64,000 nt of DNA from Ferribacterium limneticum. Lineage in GTDB: Bacteria; Pseudomonadota; Gammaproteobacteria; Burkholderiales; Rhodocyclaceae. The DNA lies in contig NZ_CP075190.1 of assembly GCF_020510585.1 (NCBI RefSeq), positions 1,672,001 to 1,736,000 on the forward strand. The letters are read 5' to 3'. Position 1 is the stretch's first letter, and each line of letters starts with the position of its first letter. The position numbers and the translations under genes are program-made. A model generated the notes under the pieces. It worked only from the letters and a program-made list of their open reading frames with translations, searched no databases and had not been told where the DNA came from. Below, piece after piece: positions 32,901 through 41,607 of this stretch.

Positions 32901-33600
32901 CAACATGGTCGGCGCCGTGGTCGGCGTCCAGCCCTTCGGCGGCGAGGGGCTTTCAGGCACCGGGCCGAAGGCCGGCGGGCCGCTCTATCTGGCGCGGCTG
33001 GCCGGGGCTGGCGAGCTTCGCCCGGGCGCCATCGGCGCGCGGCGGGAGAGCGGGGCGCAGCCCCCTTCAGACTTGGTGCGCCTGAGCGAGTGGGCGCGTT
33101 TTTCCGGGTATGACGAGCTGGCCGCGCTGTGTGCCGACTACGCTGAACTGACGTTGCTTAACACGGTGATCGATCTGCCCGGACCGACCGGCGAGCAGAA
33201 CACCCTGCGCTTTGCACCACGCGGCACGCTGCTTTGTCTGGCCGCCGAGCAGAATGCCTTGCTGCACCAACTGGCCGCCATTTGGGCGACCGGCAATCGG
33301 GCTGCTGCGGTCGACGGCCCGGAAACGCGAAAAACCATAGGCAGCCTGCCGGACGATCTGGCGGCGGCGATCGAATGGCGGCCGCCCGACGACTATCACG
33401 GCCTGGCCGGTGTGTTGTCCGAGCCGGAGGCGCCGCCTTGGCAGCATCTGGCGCGGGAGCCGGGGCCCTTGCTCGCCACTTACCAGCCGGCCGACAATGG
33501 CGGACACTATCCCTTGTACCGTATGCTGGTCGAGCGGGTGCTCACCGTGAATACGACGGCGGCCGGCGGCAATACCACCTTGATGATGCTTGATGCGTAA
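29986..33600 (+). CDS. putA: Bifunctional proline dehydrogenase / pyrroline-5-carboxylate dehydrogenase
   Basis: 1204 residues. It lacks the N-terminal ribbon-helix-helix of E. coli PutA, so it is a catalytic-only form. The FAD-dependent proline dehydrogenase barrel has GPGISIKLSALHPRY and MVRLVKGAYWDSEIKRAQ. The aldehyde dehydrogenase half has CISPWNFPLAIF, AETGGQNAMIVDSSA and the catalytic Cys in GQRCSALR. The product is glutamate, used by the next gene. ATG at 29986 is chosen for its GGGAGGAG site. Between CRYY and CISPWNF the usual ~30-residue segment is replaced by a shorter one encoded partly by a dispersed element. Confidence 0.93.
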   Translation: MGLPELRSALRADCRRAESECVGRLLAEFDSMAGDCDAARQMARQLVSGERQHFAARAGFNHLLHEFALSSQEGVALMCLAEALLRIPDSATVDRLIRDKIGRGDWQSHLAGDHPMFVNAATWGLMLTGKLVAIHHHGDLGNALTRLLARGGEPLIRKSIDFAMRLLGEHFVMGETIVSALARSRTNEARGYRHSFDMLGEAALTAADAERYCRAYETAIHAIGTASAGRGVVDGPGISIKLSALHPRYVRSQRGRVLAELGPRLQGLMRLARDYDIGVNIDAEEADRLDLSLDIFAGLAGDPELAGWDGLGFVVQAYQKRSPAVIDWLVEVARQNRRRIMVRLVKGAYWDSEIKRAQVDGLSDYPVFTRKAHTDLAYLVCAGRLLAAPDAVYPQFATHNALTLATVLKMAEVRGVADYEFQCLHGMGEPLYDQVVGSAGLGKPCRIYAPVGTHRTLLPYLVRRLLENGANSSFVNRIVDAGVSIDELLEDPAASVRRDGCTRHPKIPLPPELYGPERRNSAGSDLADEATLAGLADELQGLAGKVWRAGPMLAGPGPASPAGSALKPVFSPANAQDQVGSVIEATSTQVESALVAAAGFSEAWFQTPPAARAAILQRAADLLQAQRAQLVSLLIREAGKTWPTALAEVREAVDFCRYYGQPEFLANFEMISEAPGPVACISPWNFPLAIFIGQVSAALAVGSPVLAKPAAQTPLIAGLAVELLQRAGVPGAALQLLPGSGEIVGAALTADARVRGVVFTGSAEVARRINRSIAGRDEVRLIAETGGQNAMIVDSSALPEQVVQDVLASGFDSAGQRCSALRVLCLQDEIADTVLHLLKAAMGELRIGDPADLATDIGPVIDRTAQSALLAHIADMAARGRAVFQPPLPADCVAGSYVPPTLIGIESLADLAGEVFGPVVHVLRYKAGQLDTLIDAINATGYGLTLGIHSRIDETIQRIVRRARVGNIYVNRNMVGAVVGVQPFGGEGLSGTGPKAGGPLYLARLAGAGELRPGAIGARRESGAQPPSDLVRLSEWARFSGYDELAALCADYAELTLLNTVIDLPGPTGEQNTLRFAPRGTLLCLAAEQNALLHQLAAIWATGNRAAAVDGPETRKTIGSLPDDLAAAIEWRPPDDYHGLAGVLSEPEAPPWQHLAREPGPLLATYQPADNGGHYPLYRMLVERVLTVNTTAAGGNTTLMMLDA
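31956..31995 (+). repeat. Dispersed 40-bp element inside putA
   Basis: TTACTACGGTCAACCGG is followed by AATTTTTGGCCAATTTTG and AAATG. It encodes YYGQPEFLANFEM at the start of the aldehyde dehydrogenase half. Confidence 0.85.
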
Positions 33601-33609
33601 AGGACTCCC

Positions 33610-34896
33610 ATGTTGAACACGCCGCAACTACCTTCCTATCTTTCCAAGGAAAACATTGGTCCGTGGCATATCTACCTGCAGCAGGTCGAACAGGTCGCGC
33701 CGCTGCTCGACAAGTCCCTGCTGCCCTGGGTCGATACGCTGCGCCGGCCGAAGCGCTCGCTCATCGTCGATGTGCCGATCCGCCTCGACAACGGCCAGAT
33801 CACGCACTTCGAGGGTTATCGCGTGCATCACAACACCTCGCGCGGGCCGGGCAAGGGCGGCGTGCGCTACCATCAGGACGTCACGCTGTCGGAAGTGATG
33901 GCCCTGGCCGGCTGGATGACGATCAAGAACGCCGTGGTCAACGTGCCCTTCGGCGGTGCCAAGGGCGGCATTCGCGTCGATCCGCGCCAGCTGTCGCTGG
34001 CCGAACTCGAAGGGCTGACCCGGCGCTACACCAGCGAGATCAGCTCGATGATCGGCCCGGACAAGGACATCCCGGCGCCGGATATGAATACCAACGCCCA
34101 GGTCATGGCCTGGATGATGGACACCTATTCGATGGGCGAGGGACGCACGGTGACCGGTGTGGTGACCGGCAAGCCGGTCTCGCTCGGCGGTTCGCTCGGG
34201 CGGCAGGATGCGACCGGGCGCGGCGTTTTCGTCACGGCCCGCGAAGCGGCGCGCAAGTTGGGCGTATCCATCGACGGGGCGCGGGTGATCGTCCAGGGCT
34301 TCGGCAATGTCGGCGAGGCCAGCGCCCGGATGTTCGCCCAGGCCGGCGCCCGGGTCGTCGCCGTGCAGGATGTCAGCGGCACGGTGTACAACGGGGCAGG
34401 ACTGGATGTGCTGGCGCTCAAACGCTATCTGGCCGACAACAAGACGCTGCTTGGCGCGCCCGATTGCGAGACCATAACCAATGACGACTTCTGGTCGCTG
34501 CCCTGCGAATTCCTCGTGCCGGCCGCGCTGGAGTCGCAGATCAACCGCTTCAACGCCGAGCACATCGCCGCCCGCATCATCGTCGAAGGCGCCAACGGCC
34601 CGACGACGCCGGAAGCCGATGCCATCCTCGCCGAGCGCGGCATTGTCGTTGTGCCTGACGTGCTGGCCAATGCCGGCGGCGTCACCGTCAGCTATTTCGA
34701 GTGGGTGCAGGATTTCTCGAGCTTCTTCTGGACCGAGGATGAAATCAACGCCCGCCTCGAACGGATCATGGCGGAAGCCTTCAACGCCATCTGGCAGATG
34801 GCCGAAGAGCGGAAAATGCCGCTCCGTTCAGCTGCCTTCGTGATTGGTTGCAGCCGGGTGCTCGAGGCGCGGGCGACGCGCGGGCTGTATCCCTGA
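33610..34896 (+). CDS. Glu/Leu/Phe/Val dehydrogenase, probably glutamate dehydrogenase
   Basis: 428 residues. Signatures are the substrate site [40 protein letters not shown] (split by residues 84-123) with catalytic Lys in [15 protein letters not shown], and the Rossmann motif [14 protein letters not shown]. The length and motifs fit NAD(P)-glutamate dehydrogenase. It lies 9 bases after putA, so proline would go to glutamate and then 2-oxoglutarate plus ammonia in one transcript. Confidence 0.92.
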   Translation: MLNTPQLPSYLSKENIGPWHIYLQQVEQVAPLLDKSLLPWVDTLRRPKRSLIVDVPIRLDNGQITHFEGYRVHHNTSRGPGKGGVRYHQDVTLSEVMALAGWMTIKNAVVNVPFGGAKGGIRVDPRQLSLAELEGLTRRYTSEISSMIGPDKDIPAPDMNTNAQVMAWMMDTYSMGEGRTVTGVVTGKPVSLGGSLGRQDATGRGVFVTAREAARKLGVSIDGARVIVQGFGNVGEASARMFAQAGARVVAVQDVSGTVYNGAGLDVLALKRYLADNKTLLGAPDCETITNDDFWSLPCEFLVPAALESQINRFNAEHIAARIIVEGANGPTTPEADAILAERGIVVVPDVLANAGGVTVSYFEWVQDFSSFFWTEDEINARLERIMAEAFNAIWQMAEERKMPLRSAAFVIGCSRVLEARATRGLYP

Positions 34897-34904
34897 TTTG
34901 GCCA

Positions 34905-34944
34905 TTGTTACGGTCAACCGGAAATAATGGCCAAAATTGAAATG
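34905..34944 (+). repeat. Dispersed 40-bp element between convergent genes
   Basis: TTGTTACGGTCAACCGG is followed by AAATAATGGCCAAAATTG. Here an outer dyad TTTGGCCATT (34897-34906) pairs with AATGGCCAAA, giving a hairpin that could also terminate transcription after the dehydrogenase gene. Confidence 0.85.
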
Positions 34945-34954
34945 GGCTTTGCAG

Positions 34955-35977
34955 TCAGCGCCGGGCCAGAATCAGTGAACCCTTTTCGCGTGGCTCAAGG
35001 TCGATCCGTTCGATCGCTGAAAACCCCGCCGCCGTGAGCCACGCGCAATAATCTTCATGGCGATGCGTCTGGGTGCCGGTTTCCAGCAGCAGGGTCAGGC
35101 GGAAGGCTGCGTTCAGCGCGTCGAGCGAGGTTTCGGCCAAGTATTCGTGAATCACCAGCAGACCGCCCGGATTCATCGACTCGCCGATCTGCTCGATGGC
35201 CAGACGATTCTCTTCAGCCGAATGGTTGTGGGCGACCGACAGGTAGAAGACCAGATCATTGTCGCTACCCCAGTCGTGCTCCTGCAAGGTGCCGGGGCTG
35301 AGCTGGATGCGCCCGGTCAGTCCGGCTTTTTCGATCTCCGGCCCGGTTTCGGTCAGTGCGCTGGGCATGTCGACGATGACGGCGTCGAGCTGCGGATAGT
35401 GCTGGCAAAAGCGGATCGAGTGCAGGCCATGCGAGCCGCCGAGGTCGAGCAGGCGGCGATAGGCCGGCGACACCGGCACGTACTTGAGCAGATCGGGGCC
35501 GAGGTCGGCCGCGAAGGCGCCCATGTAGGACGAGAACAGCGGCCCGAGATGCGGCTTTTCGACCATTGCGTCCCACAACGTTTGCTCGGGTTCGCCCTTG
35601 CGCACGGTTTCGGCCAGGGAGCCCATCATCGACCAGGCCTCGTGCGTCCACAGTAGGCCGGGCGTGTAATCGACCTGGCCGGCACTGGTGAACCAGCGCT
35701 GGGTGCTCGCCGTGTTGGCAAAGGCGTCGTCGTCTTTTTCCAGATAGCCGATGGCGACCAGAAAATCGACCAGCGTCGTCGTGCCGCGCAGGCTCGAATC
35801 TATTTTCGCGGCGAGTTCTTCCGCTGTCAGCGGACCATCGACCAGCGCCTCGAAAAGGCCCAGGCGACCGGCCGAAATGATCGCCGACGACTTCATCATC
35901 GGCATGTAAACATCGAGCATGGCGAGCTCGGCCGAGCCGGTCGGCTGGCAGACATCGGGTTTGCGTGTGCGGGGCAT
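34955..35977 (-). CDS. SAM-dependent O-methyltransferase (Methyltransf_2 type)
   Basis: 340 residues. An N-terminal winged-helix dimerisation domain (AIISAGRLGLFEALVDGPLTAEELAAKI) precedes a Rossmann methyltransferase with LLDLGGSHGLHSIRFCQHYP (SAM loop), DAVIVDMPSA and the catalytic-type His in SVAHNHSAEENRL. Such enzymes methylate small hydroxylated molecules; the substrate is unknown. ATG at 35977. It lies 32 bases after gpx in the same orientation. Confidence 0.85.
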   Translation of the reverse strand: MPRTRKPDVCQPTGSAELAMLDVYMPMMKSSAIISAGRLGLFEALVDGPLTAEELAAKIDSSLRGTTTLVDFLVAIGYLEKDDDAFANTASTQRWFTSAGQVDYTPGLLWTHEAWSMMGSLAETVRKGEPEQTLWDAMVEKPHLGPLFSSYMGAFAADLGPDLLKYVPVSPAYRRLLDLGGSHGLHSIRFCQHYPQLDAVIVDMPSALTETGPEIEKAGLTGRIQLSPGTLQEHDWGSDNDLVFYLSVAHNHSAEENRLAIEQIGESMNPGGLLVIHEYLAETSLDALNAAFRLTLLLETGTQTHRHEDYCAWLTAAGFSAIERIDLEPREKGSLILARR

Positions 35978-36009
35978 CGGTCTTCTTGTTGTTGGTTGCT
36001 GGGTGCGGC

Positions 36010-36558
36010 TCAGCCGAGCGCCGCTTCAATTGCGGCGAGCAGGGTCGGATCGTCCGGAGTGGTATCCGGCGAAAAACGCTGCACAACCCGGCCATCGCGC
36101 CCGACCAGGAATTTCTCGAAATTCCACAGCACATCGCTGGCCTGCTTGGGCGAACAGCCGTAACCGGCTAGTTTCTCGCGGAAATCGCTGCCGGCCGGAA
36201 ACACCGCCTCGGGCCGGGCGGCGATCAAAGACGAATACAACGGATGCCGCGGTTCGCTGTTGATGTTGAGCTTCTCGAACATCGGGAAATCGACGCCGTA
36301 GTTCGTCGTGCAGAAATCCTGAATGTCGTCGGCTGAGCCCGGCTCCTGCGCCGCAAAATCGTTGCAGGGAAAACCCAGCACCTGCAGGCCGCGCTCGCGA
36401 TACTGCTGGAATAAAGCTTCAAGCCCGGCGTACTGCGGTGTCAGCCCGCACTTCGAGGCAACATTCACAACCAGCAAGACCTGCCCCGTGAACTCGCCCA
36501 GCGTCAGCGCGCGCCCATCGAGGCTTGTGAGAGGAATGTCGTAGAGGGAGTCATTCAT
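36010..36558 (-). CDS. Glutathione-peroxidase family thiol peroxidase
   Basis: 182 residues. The catalytic tetrad is visible: Cys in NVASKCGLTPQY, Gln in CNDFAAQEPG, and Trp and Asn in LWNFEKFLVG. CNDF carries the possible resolving Cys. It reduces hydrogen or lipid peroxides, probably with thioredoxin. ATG at 36558. A decayed copy of this gene and its leader lies at 41.6-42.0 kb, on the far side of the ABC-transporter operon. Confidence 0.92.
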   Translation of the reverse strand: MNDSLYDIPLTSLDGRALTLGEFTGQVLLVVNVASKCGLTPQYAGLEALFQQYRERGLQVLGFPCNDFAAQEPGSADDIQDFCTTNYGVDFPMFEKLNINSEPRHPLYSSLIAARPEAVFPAGSDFREKLAGYGCSPKQASDVLWNFEKFLVGRDGRVVQRFSPDTTPDDPTLLAAIEAALG

Positions 36559-36826
36559 GGCGATCTCGTTTCCTTAGGGGGTAGTAAGTCCGAACCGGCA
36601 AGCCAACGGGCAGCCATTTTACGTGTTGATGACCAAATACCCGACGGTATTTGAAAAATCGGTGGCCATTGAGGTGCTGTTGAAAACCGCTGAAAGTCAC
36701 TCCCCGTGCGGGTATACCCCTATGCAAACAGCCTTGTTCCGGCAAGCAATTCGGCATATTGTCGTGCCATGATTAACGACAGATGAATCAGTTGCAGTAT
36801 CGGCAACCAAAGACGGAGGTGAGACA
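36559..36826. other. Intergenic region between gpx and the ABC-transporter operon
   Basis: The first ~70 bases, the leader of gpx, resemble the region beside the gpx pseudogene at 41.93-42.0 kb. The rest should contain the promoter of the plus-strand operon, but no strong sigma70 pair stands out. A GGAGG ribosome-binding site at 36815-36819 serves the small frame that follows. Confidence 0.5.
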
Positions 36827-36934
36827 GTGGTGACATTCAATCTCTGGACTGATCAGCGCAAAGCAGACCCGGTGCCCGCTTCGCCATCCATAGCCGGCCG
36901 CAAGCAACGACAAAGCCGTCAGGAGAAGCAATGA
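36827..36934 (+). CDS. Small leader open frame coupled to livG
   Basis: 35 codons from GTG (36827, or a second GTG at 36830) to TGA at 36932-36934. The frame follows a strong GGAGG site 7 bases away. Its stop overlaps the livG ATG in ATGA, so translation of the two is probably coupled. The peptide is basic and not recognised (VVTFNLWTDQRKADPVPA at its start). It could be a leader peptide, or merely the ribosome-loading frame for livG. Confidence 0.4.
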   Translation: MVTFNLWTDQRKADPVPASPSIAGRKQRQSRQEKQ

Positions 36935-37698
36935 GCGATTTCATTCTGGAAACGCGCGGTCTGACCAAGGAATTCAAGGGGTTTACCGCCGTTTCCGATG
37001 TCAATCTCAAGGTGCAGCGCGGCACCATCCACGCGCTGATCGGGCCGAATGGCGCGGGCAAGACGACCGTGTTCAATCTGGTCACCAAGTTCCTGCCGCC
37101 TACCGCCGGCACGATTCATTTCAAGGGCGAGGACATCACGCACGAAGCGCCGGCGGTCACGGCACGCCGGGGCTTTGTCCGTTCCTTCCAGATTTCGGCC
37201 ACTTTTCCGCACCTGACGGTGCTGGAAAACGTGCGCATCGGCCTGCAGCGCAAGCTGGGCACTGAATTCCATTTCTGGAAATCGGAAAAAAGCCTGAACA
37301 AGCTCAACGACGAGGCAATGGCGCTGCTTGAAGCAGTCGATCTCGGCAGCTTCGCCGAAACGATGACGGCCGAAATGCCCTATGGCCGCAAACGGGCCCT
37401 GGAAATTGCCACGACGCTGGCCCTGGAGCCAGACATGATGCTGCTCGACGAGCCGACGCAGGGCATGGGGCATGAGGACATCGCCCGCGTTGTCGAATTG
37501 ATTCGCAAGGTCTCGGTCAATCGCACCATCCTGATGGTCGAACACAATCTGTCGGTGGTAGCCAACCTGTGTGACCGGATTACCGTGCTGACCCGGGGCA
37601 GCGTGCTGGCCGAAGGGACTTATGAAGAGGTCTCGAAAAATCCGCAGGTGCTCGAAGCCTACGTCGGTTCCGACAACATGAACGACGCGCATCACTAG
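36931..37698 (+). CDS. livG: ABC transporter ATPase, LivG type
   Basis: 255 residues. Walker A is GPNGAGKTT, Walker B MMLLDEPT, and the switch His is in MVEHN. The signature loop reads MPYGRKRALEIA rather than the usual LS(Y/H)GQQR, a modest departure. With LivF it powers uptake of branched-chain or other hydrophobic amino acids or related acids. It is the first large gene of the operon livG-livF-SBP-livH-livM. Confidence 0.9.
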   Translation: MSDFILETRGLTKEFKGFTAVSDVNLKVQRGTIHALIGPNGAGKTTVFNLVTKFLPPTAGTIHFKGEDITHEAPAVTARRGFVRSFQISATFPHLTVLENVRIGLQRKLGTEFHFWKSEKSLNKLNDEAMALLEAVDLGSFAETMTAEMPYGRKRALEIATTLALEPDMMLLDEPTQGMGHEDIARVVELIRKVSVNRTILMVEHNLSVVANLCDRITVLTRGSVLAEGTYEEVSKNPQVLEAYVGSDNMNDAHH

Positions 37699-37711
37699 GC
37701 GGGAAACAACC

Positions 37712-38434
37712 ATGACCAGCGCTTTCAAACCAAAACCCGAATATCTCCGCCTGACCGATCTGCACGCCTTTTACGGCGAATCGCACATTCTGCATGGGCT
37801 GGACCTCAGTGTCGCCAAGGGCGAGTGCATCACGCTGCTCGGCCGCAACGGCTCCGGCCGGACGACCACGCTGAAATCGATCATGGGCCTGGTCGGCCGG
37901 CGGACCGGCTCGATCATGGTCAACGGCAACGAGGTAATCCACGAGCCGACCCACAAGGTGGCCCACCACGGGGTCGGCTATTGCCCGGAAGAGCGGGCCA
38001 TTTTTACCTCGCTCAGTGCCGAGGAAAACCTGACCCTGGCGCCCATTGTTTCCAGCGGTGGCATGTCGGTCGACGAGCTTTACCAGATGTTCCCGAATCT
38101 CAGTGAGCGCCGCAACAGCCCGGGAGGCAAGCTGTCTGGCGGTGAGCAGCAGATGCTGGCGATGGCCCGTATCCTGCGCACGGGGGCCAAGCTGCTATTG
38201 CTCGACGAAATTACCGAAGGTCTCGCCCCGGTCATCGTCAAAAAGCTGGGTGAGGTGATTACCGAACTGAAGACACGCGGTTTCACCATCATTCTGGTCG
38301 AACAAAATTTCCGCTTCGCCGCACCGCTGGCCGATCGCCATTACGTGCTCGAACACGGAGAAATAATTGCCACCATCAGCCAGGAAGAGCTCCCGGGCAA
38401 GATGGACTGGCTGCATCACACGCTCGGTGTTTAA
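37712..38434 (+). CDS. livF: ABC transporter ATPase, LivF type, with Arg in Walker A
   Basis: 240 residues. The phosphate loop is GRNGSGRTTT, with Arg50 where Walker A normally has Lys. The signature LSGGEQQ, Walker B LLLLDEITEG and the switch His position (Gln in LVEQN) follow. From memory, GRT versions occur in other LivF proteins, so it may be functional. It starts 13 bases after livG. Confidence 0.9.
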   Translation: MTSAFKPKPEYLRLTDLHAFYGESHILHGLDLSVAKGECITLLGRNGSGRTTTLKSIMGLVGRRTGSIMVNGNEVIHEPTHKVAHHGVGYCPEERAIFTSLSAEENLTLAPIVSSGGMSVDELYQMFPNLSERRNSPGGKLSGGEQQMLAMARILRTGAKLLLLDEITEGLAPVIVKKLGEVITELKTRGFTIILVEQNFRFAAPLADRHYVLEHGEIIATISQEELPGKMDWLHHTLGV

Positions 38435-38468
38435 CCGGGTTTGCCCACACCCTAAGGAGGAATCACCC

Positions 38469-39683
38469 ATGTCATCCAGAAAATATGCAAGAACTGCCTG
38501 CGCCGCCGCTCTGGCTGCGCTTTCTTTCGGTGCCCAGGCGCAGATTTCGGGCGGCTCGGTAAAAATCGGCGTGCTGACTGATCTTTCCGGCACTTATTCC
38601 GACCTCGCCGGCTCAGGTGCCGTGCTGGCCACCAAAATGGCCATTGACGATTTCATCGCCAATGAAAAGCCCAGCTTCAAAATCGAAATGGTCTCCGCCG
38701 ACCACCAGAACAAGGCCGACATTGCCTCCAACAAGGCGCGTGAATGGATCGAGCGCGAGAATGTGGACACAGTGACCGAGCTGGTCACCACCTCCACCGC
38801 GCTGGCGGTGATGAAGGTCGCCAAGGAAAAGGACCGTGTCGTCATCATGAACGGCCCGGCCTCGACCCCGATCACCAACGAGCAGTGCAACGACGTTTCG
38901 GTGCACTACACCTACGACACCTATGCGCTGGCCAACGGCACGGCCAAGGCGGTGACCACGCAGGGCGGCAAATCCTGGTTCTTCCTGACCGCCGACTATG
39001 CTTTCGGTCATGCTCTGGAGAAGGATTCCTCGGCCGTCGTCCTCGCCAATGGCGGCAAGATAATCGGTTCGGTCCGCCACCCCTTCCCGGGCTCCGATTT
39101 TTCCTCCTTCCTGCTCAAGGCCCAGGCCTCCGGCGCCCAGGTCATCGGCCTGGCCAACGCCGGTGCCGACACCACCAATGCCATCAAGCAGGCGGCTGAA
39201 TTCGGCATCACGCCCAAGCAGTCGCTGGCCGGCCTGCTGATGTTCATCACCGACATCCACTCCCTCGGCCTCAAGCCGACCCAAGGCATGTACCTGACCG
39301 AAGGTTTCTACTGGGATCGCACCGACGAGACCCGTGCCTGGTCGAAACGCTTCTTCGACAAGCAGAAGAAGATGCCGACCATGGTCCAGGCCGGTCAGTA
39401 TTCGTCGATCTATCACTACCTGCGCGCCGTCAAGGCAGCCGGCACCGACGATACGAGCAAGGTCATGGCGATGATGAAGAAGACGCCAATCAACGACTTC
39501 TTCGCCAAGAACGGCCAGATCCGCGAGGATGGCCGCATGGTGCACGACATGTACCTGATGCAGGTCAAGAAGCCGGCTGACTCGAAATATCCGTGGGACT
39601 ACTACACGATCAAAGCGACCATCCCGGCGGCTGATGCCTTCCAGCCGCTGGCCCTGTCGCGCTGCCCGCTGATCAAGAAGTAA
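38469..39683 (+). CDS. livK: Periplasmic substrate-binding protein of the Leu/Ile/Val-binding type
   Basis: 404 residues. A signal peptide ending in GAQAQ precedes a type I periplasmic-binding fold (VKIGVLTDLSGTYSDLAGSG, WFFLTADYAFGHALEKD, VIGLANAGADTTNAIKQA). It follows AGGAGG. Relatives bind branched-chain amino acids, amides or aromatic acids, so the ligand is open. It lies between the ATPase and permease genes. Confidence 0.88.
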   Translation: MSSRKYARTACAAALAALSFGAQAQISGGSVKIGVLTDLSGTYSDLAGSGAVLATKMAIDDFIANEKPSFKIEMVSADHQNKADIASNKAREWIERENVDTVTELVTTSTALAVMKVAKEKDRVVIMNGPASTPITNEQCNDVSVHYTYDTYALANGTAKAVTTQGGKSWFFLTADYAFGHALEKDSSAVVLANGGKIIGSVRHPFPGSDFSSFLLKAQASGAQVIGLANAGADTTNAIKQAAEFGITPKQSLAGLLMFITDIHSLGLKPTQGMYLTEGFYWDRTDETRAWSKRFFDKQKKMPTMVQAGQYSSIYHYLRAVKAAGTDDTSKVMAMMKKTPINDFFAKNGQIREDGRMVHDMYLMQVKKPADSKYPWDYYTIKATIPAADAFQPLALSRCPLIKK

Positions 39684-39741
39684 GTAGCGTCATCGCAATC
39701 CCCGGCGTGAACAACGGTTCGCGCCGGGTCTGGAGCCTTCC

Positions 39742-40623
39742 ATGGAAATTTTCGGAATCTCGACCGCCTTGCTCGGCAGCCAGTTGCTGGTCGGGCTGAT
39801 CAACGGCTCGTTCTACGCCATTCTCAGTCTCGGGCTGGCCATCATCTTTGGCCTGCTTAACATCATCAACTTCTGCCACGGCGCACAATACATGATGGGC
39901 GCCTTCGTCGCCTGGATCGCGCTGACCCGTTTCGGCATCAATTACTGGGTGGCGCTGATTGCCGCGCCGCTCATCGTCGGCATCGTCGGCGTGCTGATCG
40001 AGCGCCTGATGCTGCGCCGCCTGTACAAGCTCGACCACCTCTACGGATTGCTGCTGACCTTTGGCCTGGCGCTCATCTTCGAAGGCATCTTCCGTGACCA
40101 GTTCGGCATTTCCGGCGAGAGCTACGAAGTCCCCGAGCTACTGTCCGGCGGCGTCAATCTCGGCTTCATGTTCCTGCCCATCTATCGCGGCTGGGTCATC
40201 ATCGCCTCGCTGACCGTCTGTTTCGGCACCTGGTACATGATCGAACGCACCAAACTCGGCGCCTATCTGCGCGCCGGCACTGAAAACTCGGCGATGGTCC
40301 AGGCGCTCGGCATCAACGTGCCGCTGCTCATCACCTTCACCTATGGCTACGGCGTCGCGCTGGCCGCCTTCGCCGGCGTGCTGGCGGCGCCGATCTTCCA
40401 GGTCAATCCGCTGATGGGCTCCAACCTGATCATCGTCGTCTTTGCCGTGGTTGTCATCGGCGGTATGGGCTCGATCATGGGCTCCATCCTGACCGGCCTC
40501 GGCCTAGGCCTGATCGAAGGCCTGACCAGGGTGTTCTATCCGGAAGCCTCGAGCGTGGTGGTCTTCGTCATCATGGTCATCGTTCTGCTGCTGCGGCCGG
40601 CAGGTCTGTTCGGCAAGTCCTGA
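39742..40623 (+). CDS. livH: Branched-chain amino acid-type ABC permease LivH
   Basis: 293 residues with about eight membrane helices. GLINGSFYAILSLGLAIIFG at the N-terminus, the LivH-type loop AYLRAGTENSAMVQALGINV, and GGMGSIMGSILTGLGLGLIEG are typical. It forms the membrane channel with LivM. It lies 58 bases after the binding-protein gene. Confidence 0.92.
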   Translation: MEIFGISTALLGSQLLVGLINGSFYAILSLGLAIIFGLLNIINFCHGAQYMMGAFVAWIALTRFGINYWVALIAAPLIVGIVGVLIERLMLRRLYKLDHLYGLLLTFGLALIFEGIFRDQFGISGESYEVPELLSGGVNLGFMFLPIYRGWVIIASLTVCFGTWYMIERTKLGAYLRAGTENSAMVQALGINVPLLITFTYGYGVALAAFAGVLAAPIFQVNPLMGSNLIIVVFAVVVIGGMGSIMGSILTGLGLGLIEGLTRVFYPEASSVVVFVIMVIVLLLRPAGLFGKS

Positions 40624-40641
40624 GACGGCAGGGGAAAACAC

Positions 40642-41592
40642 ATGAACTCGACTACGTATCTGGAAAACAAACTGCCGCTACTCCTCGGCGTGCTGTTCGT
40701 CATCGGCCTGATCGCACCTTTTGCGGTCTACCCCACTTTTTTGATGAAAATCCTCTGCTACGCGCTGTTTGCCTGCGCCTTCAACCTGTTGCTCGGCTTT
40801 GCCGGCCTGCTTTCCTTCGGGCACGCTGCCTTCCTCGGCACGGCGGGCTACGTCTGCGGCATGATGGTGCGTGATGTCGGCGTCACGCCTGAGGTCGGTA
40901 TCCTCGCCGGCACAGTGGCGGCTGGCCTGCTCGGCTGGCTGTTCGGTTCACTGGCCATCAAGCGCACCGGCATCTATTTCGCCATGATCACCCTGGCTCT
41001 GGCCCAGATGGTTTTCTTCCTCGCCATCCAGATCAAGGAAACCGGCGGTGAGGACGGCCTGCAGGGCGTGCCGCGTGGCCACCTGTTCGGCCTGCTCGAC
41101 CTTTCCGACAACATCGCCATGTATTACCTGGTCTTTGCCATCTTCTGCTTCGGCTTCTTCGTCATCTACCGCACCATCCATTCGCCCTTCGGCCAGATTC
41201 TCAAGGCCATCCGCGAGAACGAGCCGCGCGCCATTTCGCTCGGCTACGACGTCGCCAAATTCAAGCTGATCGCCTTCATCATCTCGGCCGCCCTGGCCGG
41301 CATGGCCGGGGCGACCAAGACGCTGGTCTTCCAGTTGGCCTCGCTGAGCGATGTGCACTGGCATGCCTCGGGCGAAGTGGTGCTGATGACGCTGCTCGGT
41401 GGCCTGGGCACCATCCTCGGCCCGATCGTCGGCGCCGCCACCATCGTCGCGCTGCAGACCCAGCTCGCCGACTCCGTCGGCTCGTGGGTGACGGTGATCA
41501 TGGGGGGGATTTTCGTCCTCTGCGTGCTTAGCTTCCGGCGCGGTATCGTCGGTGAACTGCAGGCTCTGATCAAGCGTTCAGGCGTCAATTGA
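40642..41592 (+). CDS. livM: Branched-chain amino acid-type ABC permease LivM
   Basis: 316 residues with about nine helices. Characteristic parts are CYALFACAFNLLLGFAGLLS, FGHAAFLGTAGYVCG, the coupling region FGQILKAIRENEPRAISLGY and LLGGLGTILGPIVGAA. It is the last gene of the operon and is followed directly by the decayed gpx copy; no clear terminator is seen. Confidence 0.92.
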   Translation: MNSTTYLENKLPLLLGVLFVIGLIAPFAVYPTFLMKILCYALFACAFNLLLGFAGLLSFGHAAFLGTAGYVCGMMVRDVGVTPEVGILAGTVAAGLLGWLFGSLAIKRTGIYFAMITLALAQMVFFLAIQIKETGGEDGLQGVPRGHLFGLLDLSDNIAMYYLVFAIFCFGFFVIYRTIHSPFGQILKAIRENEPRAISLGYDVAKFKLIAFIISAALAGMAGATKTLVFQLASLSDVHWHASGEVVLMTLLGGLGTILGPIVGAATIVALQTQLADSVGSWVTVIMGGIFVLCVLSFRRGIVGELQALIKRSGVN

Positions 41593-41607
41593 GTTGATTT
41601 TCCATTG

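Noticed and set aside
36845..36935. Alternative minus-strand gene covering the leader of livG
   Set aside because: The antisense frame only mirrors livG codons and has no ribosome-binding site or family similarity.
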